Part shown: positions 57,280 through 64,000 of the stretch, one piece after another
Layout: every line of letters begins with the position of its first letter
How positions within the stretch are numbered: the stretch's first letter is position 1
DNA from: Aphanomyces cochlioides
Taxonomy: Eukaryota > Oomycota > Saprolegniomycetes > Saprolegniales > Verrucalvaceae
Direction: 5' to 3'
DNA length: 64,000 nucleotides
Assembly: GCA_019828595.1 (NCBI GenBank)
Contig: JAHQRK010000001.1
Location: forward strand, 3,720,001-3,784,000
Program-made: the position numbers and the translations under genes
Notes under the pieces: model-generated
Seen by the model: only the letters and a program-made list of their open reading frames with translations
Told to the model about the DNA's origin: nothing
The model's database searches: none

Positions 57280-57879
57280 CTAGACAAACACCTCGAAGGA
57301 CAGCGTCGAGACGTCGAACGTGTCGGCCTTGAACCAGTCGAAGGAATCCTCGAAGGACGTGATGTCCCAGTCTTGGAGCTTGAGGTCGACCGGTTCATCC
57401 AAGGCGAGGATGTCGTCGATAGAGATGGTGTCGTTGGACCAGACGGACACGTCGGAGGAGGGTTCGTCGAGCGCGTGTTGTTTGCGGGACACGGTCTGCA
57501 TGTCGTCGGGAGTGGAATGTCGGTGGAGGTGTGTGTGGCTAAAGGTGCAGACGCACGATTGGGTCTTGGTCCACTTGCGGAAGCCAAAGTAGTTGAGTTG
57601 TCTTTGGAAGCTGGCGAGTTTGTTGTGTTTGAAATACTTGGGCAAGATCTCGTTTTCCAATCGTTGGACGCTGAACAATTGGATGGACATGCCATCGGCA
57701 GACCACGAGACGATGGACGGGTCCTCCACGGTCAGGATGGAGTACAGGTGACGAAGGAATTTGGGAACGTTCGTGTTGCGCTTCTTTTGGGTCATGAGTG
57801 TCTTGGAGAGGAAATTGTAAAATGTCAGTTCTCCACACACATCTTGGGCGGCGGGACAGCTGGTCGCTTGAACTTGCAT
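57280..57879 (-). CDS. HSF-type factor, array copy 4
   Basis: 199 aa, unchanged protein. The spacer on its downstream side has only two 40-bp repeats. Confidence 0.88.
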   Translation of the reverse strand: MQVQATSCPAAQDVCGELTFYNFLSKTLMTQKKRNTNVPKFLRHLYSILTVEDPSIVSWSADGMSIQLFSVQRLENEILPKYFKHNKLASFQRQLNYFGFRKWTKTQSCVCTFSHTHLHRHSTPDDMQTVSRKQHALDEPSSDVSVWSNDTISIDDILALDEPVDLKLQDWDITSFEDSFDWFKADTFDVSTLSFEVFV

Positions 57880-58239
57880 GGCATCTTCGTCGAATCGACT
57901 CCCCTACTCCGATAAGATCACGTCACCAACACATGGCCGCGTCACATGCCCGAGCGATCTTGCACGGACACCTCCGACCGTCGCGATGGGGTAACACGCC
58001 GATGCGTGCATCGCCTCGTCCACATCGTTGGGACGACCGACCGAGCTCTCTTGGTGGACCGTGTGCCACGTCTGTCGTATCCGGATGAACTTGGTGGACC
58101 GTGTGCCACGTCTGTCGTATCCGGATGAACTTGGTGGACCGCGTGCCACGTCTGTCGTATCCGGATGAACACACGAACGAACGACCCAAGTCAGCCACAA
58201 ACCACTTCGATTAAATATGAAATAGAAACGAGGTGAAGT

Positions 58240-58839
58240 CTAGACAAACACCTCGAAGGACAGCGTCGAGACGTCGAACGTGTCGGCCTTGAACCAGTCG
58301 AAGGAATCCTCGAAGGACGTGATGTCCCAGTCTTGGAGCTTGAGGTCGACCGGTTCATCCAAGGCGAGGATGTCGTCGATAGAGATGGTGTCGTTGGACC
58401 AGACGGACACGTCGGAGGAGGGTTCGTCGAGCGCGTGTTGTTTGCGGGACACGGTCTGCATGTCGTCGGGAGTGGAATGTCGGTGGAGGTGTGTGTGGCT
58501 AAAGGTGCAGACGCACGATTGGGTCTTGGTCCACTTGCGGAAGCCAAAGTAGTTGAGTTGTCTTTGGAAGCTGGCGAGTTTGTTGTGTTTGAAATACTTG
58601 GGCAAGATCTCGTTTTCCAATCGTTGGACGCTGAACAATTGGATGGACATGCCATCGGCAGACCACGAGACGATGGACGGGTCCTCCACGGTCAGGATGG
58701 AGTACAGGTGACGAAGGAATTTGGGAACGTTCGTGTTGCGCTTCTTTTGGGTCATAAGTGTCTTGGAGAGGAAATTGTAAAATGTCAGTTCTCCACACAC
58801 ATCTTGGGCGGCGGGACAGCTGGTCGCTTGAACTTGCAT
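58240..58839 (-). CDS. HSF-type factor, array copy 5
   Basis: 199 aa, unchanged protein; carries the silent CTT variant at L28 (ggtcataag), also seen in copies 1, 2, 7, 8, 9 and 10. Confidence 0.88.
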   Translation of the reverse strand: MQVQATSCPAAQDVCGELTFYNFLSKTLMTQKKRNTNVPKFLRHLYSILTVEDPSIVSWSADGMSIQLFSVQRLENEILPKYFKHNKLASFQRQLNYFGFRKWTKTQSCVCTFSHTHLHRHSTPDDMQTVSRKQHALDEPSSDVSVWSNDTISIDDILALDEPVDLKLQDWDITSFEDSFDWFKADTFDVSTLSFEVFV

Positions 58840-59199
58840 GGCATCTTCGTCGAATCGACTCCCCTACTCCGATAAGATCACGTCACCAACACATGGCCGC
58901 GTCACATGCCCGAGCGATCTTGCACGGACACCTCCGACCGTCGCGATGGGGTAACACGCCGATGCGTGCATCGCCTCGTCCACATCGTTGGGACGACCGA
59001 CCGAGCTCTCTTGGTGGACCGTGTGCCACGTCTGTCGTATCCGGATGAACTTGGTGGACCGCGTGCCACGTCTGTCGTATCCGGATGAACTTGGTGGACC
59101 GCGTGCCACGTCTGTCGTATCCGGATGAACACACGAACGAACGACCCAAGTCAGCCACAAACCACTTCGATTAAATATGAAATAGAAACGAGGTGAAGT

Positions 59200-59799
59200 C
59201 TAGACAAACACCTCGAAGGACAGCGTCGAGACGTCGAACGTGTCGGCCTTGAACCAGTCGAAGGAATCCTCGAAGGACGTGATGTCCCAGTCTTGGAGCT
59301 TGAGGTCGACCGGTTCATCCAAGGCGAGGATGTCGTCGATAGAGATGGTGTCGTTGGACCAGACGGACACGTCGGAGGAGGGTTCGTCGAGCGCGTGTTG
59401 TTTGCGGGACACGGTCTGCATGTCGTCGGGAGTGGAATGTCGGTGGAGGTGTGTGTGGCTAAAGGTGCAGACGCACGATTGGGTCTTGGTCCACTTGCGG
59501 AAGCCAAAGTAGTTGAGTTGTCTTTGGAAGCTGGCGAGTTTGTTGTGTTTGAAATACTTGGGCAAGATCTCGTTTTCCAATCGTTGGACGCTGAACAATT
59601 GGATGGACATGCCATCGGCAGACCACGAGACGATGGACGGGTCCTCCACGGTCAGGATGGAGTACAGGTGACGAAGGAATTTGGGAACGTTCGTGTTGCG
59701 CTTCTTTTGGGTCATGAGTGTCTTGGAGAGGAAATTGTAAAATGTCAGTTCTCCACACACATCTTGGGCGGCGGGACAGCTGGTCGCTTGAACTTGCAT
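59200..59799 (-). CDS. HSF-type factor, array copy 6
   Basis: 199 aa, unchanged protein; CTC at L28, as in copies 3 and 4 and all the truncated frames. Confidence 0.88.
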   Translation of the reverse strand: MQVQATSCPAAQDVCGELTFYNFLSKTLMTQKKRNTNVPKFLRHLYSILTVEDPSIVSWSADGMSIQLFSVQRLENEILPKYFKHNKLASFQRQLNYFGFRKWTKTQSCVCTFSHTHLHRHSTPDDMQTVSRKQHALDEPSSDVSVWSNDTISIDDILALDEPVDLKLQDWDITSFEDSFDWFKADTFDVSTLSFEVFV

Positions 59800-60159
59800 G
59801 GCATCTTCGTCGAATCGACTCCCCTACTCCGATAAGATCACGTCACCAACACATGGCCGCGTCACATGCCCGAGCGATCTTGCACGGACACCTCCGACCG
59901 TCGCGATGGGGTAACACGCCGATGCGTGCATCGCCTCGTCCACATCGTTGGGACGACCGACCGAGCTCTCTTGGTGGACCGTGTGCCACGTCTGTCGTAT
60001 CCGGATGAACTTGGTGGACCGTGTGCCACGTCTGTCGTATCCGGATGAACTTGGTGGACCGCGTGCCACGTCTGTCGTATCCGGATGAACACACGAACGA
60101 ACGACCCAAGTCAGCCACAAACCACTTCGATTAAATATGAAATAGAAACGAGGTGAAGT

Positions 60160-60759
60160 CTAGACAAACACCTCGAAGGACAGCGTCGAGACGTCGAACG
60201 TGTCGGCCTTGAACCAGTCGAAGGAATCCTCGAAGGACGTGATGTCCCAGTCTTGGAGCTTGAGGTCGACCGGTTCATCCAAGGCGAGGATGTCGTCGAT
60301 AGAGATGTTGTCGTTGGACCAGACGGACACGTCGGAGGAGGGTTCGTCGAGCGCGTGTTGTTTGCGGGACACGGTCTGCATGTCGTCGGGAGTGGAATGT
60401 CGGTGGAGGTGTGTGTGGCTAAAGGTGCAGACGCACGATTGGGTCTTGGTCCACTTGCGGAAGCCAAAGTAGTTGAGTTGTCTTTGGAAGCTGGCGAGTT
60501 TGTTGTGTTTGAAATACTTGGGCAAGATCTCGTTTTCCAATCGTTGGACGCTGAACAATTGGATGGACATGCCATCGGCAGACCACGAGACGATGGACGG
60601 GTCCTCCACGGTCAGGATGGAGTACAGGTGACGAAGGAATTTGGGAACGTTCGTGTTGCGCTTCTTTTGGGTCATAAGTGTCTTGGAGAGGAAATTGTAA
60701 AATGTCAGTTCTCCACACACATCTTGGGCGGCGGGACAGCTGGTCGCTTGAACTTGCAT
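60160..60759 (-). CDS. HSF-type factor, array copy 7 (T151N)
   Basis: 199 aa with one substitution, DNISIDD for DTISIDD, in the linker before the acidic C-terminus; the DNA-binding domain is unchanged. Confidence 0.88.
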   Translation of the reverse strand: MQVQATSCPAAQDVCGELTFYNFLSKTLMTQKKRNTNVPKFLRHLYSILTVEDPSIVSWSADGMSIQLFSVQRLENEILPKYFKHNKLASFQRQLNYFGFRKWTKTQSCVCTFSHTHLHRHSTPDDMQTVSRKQHALDEPSSDVSVWSNDNISIDDILALDEPVDLKLQDWDITSFEDSFDWFKADTFDVSTLSFEVFV

Positions 60760-61119
60760 GGCATCTTCGTCGAATCGACTCCCCTACTCCGATAAGATCA
60801 CGTCACCAACACATGGCCGCGTCACATGCCCGAGCGATCTTGCACGGACACCTCCGACCGTCGCGATGGGGTAACACGCCGATGCGTGCATCGCCTCGTC
60901 CACATCGTTGGGACGACCGACCGAGCTCTCTTGGTGGACCGTGTGCCACGTCTGTCGTATCCGGATGAACTTGGTGGACCGTGTGCCACGTCTGTCGTAT
61001 CCGGATGAACTTGGTGGACCGCGTGCCACGTCTGTCGTATCCGGATGAACACACGAACGAACGACCCAAGTCAGCCACAAACCACTTCGATTAAATATGA
61101 AATAGAAACGAGGTGAAGT

Positions 61120-61719
61120 CTAGACAAACACCTCGAAGGACAGCGTCGAGACGTCGAACGTGTCGGCCTTGAACCAGTCGAAGGAATCCTCGAAGGACGT
61201 GATGTCCCAGTCTTGGAGCTTGAGGTCGACCGGTTCATCCAAGGCGAGGATGTCGTCGATAGAGATGGTGTCGTTGGACCAGACGGACACGTCGGAGGAG
61301 GGTTCGTCGAGCGCGTGTTGTTTGCGGGACACGGTCTGCATGTCGTCGGGAGTGGAATGTCGGTGGAGGTGTGTGTGGCTAAAGGTGCAGACGCACGATT
61401 GGGTCTTGGTCTACTTGCGGAAGCCAAAGTAGTTGAGTTGTCTTTGGAAGCTGGCGAGTTTGTTGTGTTTGAAATACTTGGGCAAGATCTCGTTTTCCAA
61501 TCGTTGGACGCTGAACAATTGGATGGACATGCCATCGGCAGACCACGAGACGATGGACGGGTCCTCCACGGTCAGGATGGAGTACAGGTGACGAAGGAAT
61601 TTGGGAACGTTCGTGTTGCGCTTCTTTTGGGTCATAAGTGTCTTGGAGAGGAAATTGTAAAATGTCAGTTCTCCACACACATCTTGGGCGGCGGGACAGC
61701 TGGTCGCTTGAACTTGCAT
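61120..61719 (-). pseudogene. HSF-type gene, array copy 8, nonsense codon at W103
   Basis: TGG103 is TAG (ctacttgcgg at about 61411 where others have ccacttgcgg). The 102-aa product keeps the recognition helix but loses the end of the DNA-binding domain and the whole acidic C-terminus, so it would lack transactivation if it folds at all. Another substitution in the same copy lies in the antisense direction only. Confidence 0.82.
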
Positions 61720-62079
61720 GGCATCTTCGTCGAATCGACTCCCCTACTCCGATAAGATCACGTCACCAACACATGGCCGCGTCACATGCCCGAGCGATCT
61801 TGCACGGACACCTCCGACCGTCGCGATGGGGTAACACGCCGATGCGTGCATCGCCTCGTCCACATCGTTGGGACGACCGACCGAGCTCTCTTGGTGGACC
61901 GTGTGCCACGTCTGTCGTATCCGGATGAACTTGGTGGACCGTGTGCCACGTCTGTCGTATCCGGATGAACTTGGTGGACCGCGTGCCACGTCTGTCGTAT
62001 CCGGATGAACACACGAACGAACGACCCAAGTCAGCCACAAACCACTTCGATTAAATATGAAATAGAAACGAGGTGAAGT

Positions 62080-62679
62080 CTAGACAAACACCTCGAAGGA
62101 CAGCGTCGAGACGTCGAACGTGTCGGCCTTGAACCAGTCGAAGGAATCCTCGAAGGACGTGATGTCCCAGTCTTGGAGCTTGAGGTCGACCGGTTCATCC
62201 AAGGCGAGGATGTCGTCGATAGAGATGGTGTCGTTGGACCAGACGGACACGTCGGAGGAGGGTTCGTCGAGCGCGTGTTGTTTGCGGGACACGGTCTGCA
62301 TGTCGTCGGGAGTGGAATGTCGGTGGAGGTGTGTGTGGCTAAAGGTGCAGACGCACGATTGGGTCTTGGTCCACTTGCGGAAGCCAAAGTAGTTGAGTTG
62401 TCTTTGGAAGCTGGCGAGTTTGTTGTGTTTGAAATACTTGGGCAAGATCTCGTTTTCCAATCGTTGGACGCTGAACAATTGGATGGACATGCCATCGGCA
62501 GACCACGAGACGATGGACGGGTCCTCCACGGTCAGGATGGAGTACAGGTGACGAAGGAATTTAGGAACGTTCGTGTTGCGCTTCTTTTGGGTCATAAGTG
62601 TCTTGGAGAGGAAATTGTAAAATGTCAGTTCTCCACACACATCTTGGGCGGCGGGACAGCTGGTCGCTTGAACTTGCAT
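62080..62679 (-). CDS. HSF-type factor, array copy 9
   Basis: 199 aa, unchanged protein; shares with copy 10 a silent change in the proline codon of NVPKF (aatttagga). Confidence 0.88.
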   Translation of the reverse strand: MQVQATSCPAAQDVCGELTFYNFLSKTLMTQKKRNTNVPKFLRHLYSILTVEDPSIVSWSADGMSIQLFSVQRLENEILPKYFKHNKLASFQRQLNYFGFRKWTKTQSCVCTFSHTHLHRHSTPDDMQTVSRKQHALDEPSSDVSVWSNDTISIDDILALDEPVDLKLQDWDITSFEDSFDWFKADTFDVSTLSFEVFV

Positions 62680-63039
62680 GGCATCTTCGTCGAATCGACT
62701 CCCCTACTCCGATAAGATCACGTCACCAACACATGGCCGCGTCACATGCCCGAGCGATCTTGCACGGACACCTCCGACCGTCGCGATGGGGTAACACGCC
62801 GATGCGTGCATCGCCTCGTCCACATCGTTGGGACGACCGACCGAGCTCTCTTGGTGGACCGTGTGCCACGTCTGTCGTATCCGGATGAACTTGGTGGACC
62901 GTGTGCCACGTCTGTCGTATCCGGATGAACTTGGTGGACCGTGTGCCACGTCTGTCGTATCCGGATGAACACACGAACGAACGACCCAAGTCAGCCACAA
63001 ACCACTTCGATTAAATATGAAATAGAAACGAGGTGAAGT

Positions 63040-63639
63040 CTAGACAAACACCTCGAAGGACAGCGTCGAGACGTCGAACGTGTCGGCCTTGAACCAGTCG
63101 AAGGAATCCTCGAAGGACGTGATGTCCCAGTCTTGGAGCTTGAGGTCGACCGGTTCATCCAAGGCGAGGATGTCGTCGATAGAGATGGTGTCGTTGGACC
63201 AGACGGACACGTCGGAGGAGGGTTCGTCGAGCGCGTGTTGTTTGCGGGACACGGTCTGCATGTCGTCGGGAGTGGAATGTCGGTGGAGATGTGTGTGGCT
63301 AAAGGTGCAGACGCACGATTGGGTCTTGGTCCACTTGCGGAAGCCAAAGTAGTTGAGTTGTCTTTGGAAGCTGGCGAGTTTGTTGTGTTTGAAATACTTG
63401 GGCAAGATCTCGTTTTCCAATCGTTGGACGCTGAACAATTGGATGGACATGCCATCGGCAGACCACGAGACGATGGACGGGTCCTCCACGGTCAGGATGG
63501 AGTACAGGTGACGAAGGAATTTAGGAACGTTCGTGTTGCGCTTCTTTTGGGTCATAAGTGTCTTGGAGAGGAAATTGTAAAATGTCAGTTCTCCACACAC
63601 ATCTTGGGCGGCGGGACAGCTGGTCGCTTGAACTTGCAT
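63040..63639 (-). CDS. HSF-type factor, array copy 10
   Basis: 199 aa, unchanged protein; combines the silent markers of copies 3 and 9. The 3' flank of the next copy begins at about 63930 and runs off the window end; its stop codon would lie just outside. Confidence 0.88.
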   Translation of the reverse strand: MQVQATSCPAAQDVCGELTFYNFLSKTLMTQKKRNTNVPKFLRHLYSILTVEDPSIVSWSADGMSIQLFSVQRLENEILPKYFKHNKLASFQRQLNYFGFRKWTKTQSCVCTFSHTHLHRHSTPDDMQTVSRKQHALDEPSSDVSVWSNDTISIDDILALDEPVDLKLQDWDITSFEDSFDWFKADTFDVSTLSFEVFV

Positions 63640-64000
63640 GGCATCTTCGTCGAATCGACTCCCCTACTCCGATAAGATCACGTCACCAACACATGGCCGC
63701 GTCACATGCCCGAGCGATCTTGCACGGACACCTCCGACCGTCGCGATGGGGTAACACGCCGATGCGTGCATCGCCTCGTCCACATCGTTGGGACGACCGA
63801 CCGAGCTCTCTTGGTGGACCGTGTGCCACGTCTGTCGTATCCGGATGAACTTGGTGGACCGTGTGCCACGTCTGTCGTATCCGGATGAACTTGGTGGACC
63901 GCGTGCCACGTCTGTCGTATCCGGATGAACACACGAACGAACGACCCAAGTCAGCCACAAACCACTTCGATTAAATATGAAATAGAAACGAGGTGAAGTC

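Larger units (their letters stand above)
54105..64000 (-). repeat. tandem array of intact HSF-type genes, 960-bp period
   Basis: Ten full genes start on the minus strand at 55040, 55999, 56959, 57879, 58839, 59799, 60759, 61719, 62679 and 63639, and the next unit begins as the window ends. The period is 960 bp except once 959 bp and once 920 bp, the latter from loss of one 40-bp minisatellite unit. The array probably continues beyond 64000. Confidence 0.95.

Noticed and set aside
9372..64000. CRISPR array or prokaryotic repeat system
   Set aside because: The repeats are kilobase gene units with eukaryotic genes; no short repeat/spacer alternation is present.

Overview
The window looks like nuclear DNA of a saprolegnialean oomycete (water mould; Saprolegnia/Achlya/Aphanomyces type). 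Three things support this: compact genes with very short GT-AG introns (about 41-51 nt), a front-end fatty-acid desaturase whose length and motifs fit the oomycete delta-5 desaturases, and a secreted protein carrying fungal-type cellulose-binding modules (CBM1). No bacterial, organellar or phage features are visible.

Left part (1-9371): ordinary, mostly single-copy genes. In order they are the 3' end of an unidentified + strand gene; a minus-strand protein resembling the C-terminal domain of MSS51/ZMYND proteins; an eight-exon + strand homologue of MIOS, the GATOR2 subunit of amino-acid signalling to TORC1; a three-exon + strand delta-5-type cytochrome-b5 fusion desaturase (polyunsaturated fatty acid synthesis); and a minus-strand TMEM198-like (DUF4203) seven-helix membrane protein.

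Middle part (about 9372-54100): a head-to-tail array of 19 nearly identical composite units, about 2240, 2491 or 2743 bp long. Every unit carries, on the minus strand, an intronless gene for a secreted cysteine-rich CBM1 protein, and 5' to it a broken piece of a heat-shock-factor (HSF)-type transcription factor gene (first 59 codons joined to unrelated sequence). The unit lengths differ in steps of 252 bp because an 84-residue, eight-cysteine module inside the CBM1 protein is present one, two or three times. One copy has a nonsense codon and one a 1-bp frameshift.

Right part (about 54105-64000, continuing past the window): a second head-to-tail array with a 960-bp period, ten complete copies of the intact HSF-type gene (199 aa), one of them interrupted by a nonsense codon. 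The intergenic spacer holds a 40-bp minisatellite repeated two or three times.

The two arrays are related. The left edge of the CBM1 array is the 3' end of an HSF gene, each CBM1 unit contains the 5' end of an HSF gene plus its upstream spacer, and the last CBM1 unit runs straight into the intact HSF array. The simplest reading is that a CBM1-bearing cassette entered one unit of an HSF tandem array, breaking that HSF gene, and the chimaeric unit was then amplified and homogenised. Mosaic marker combinations among the copies point to unequal crossing-over or gene conversion. Copy numbers depend on the assembly being correct.
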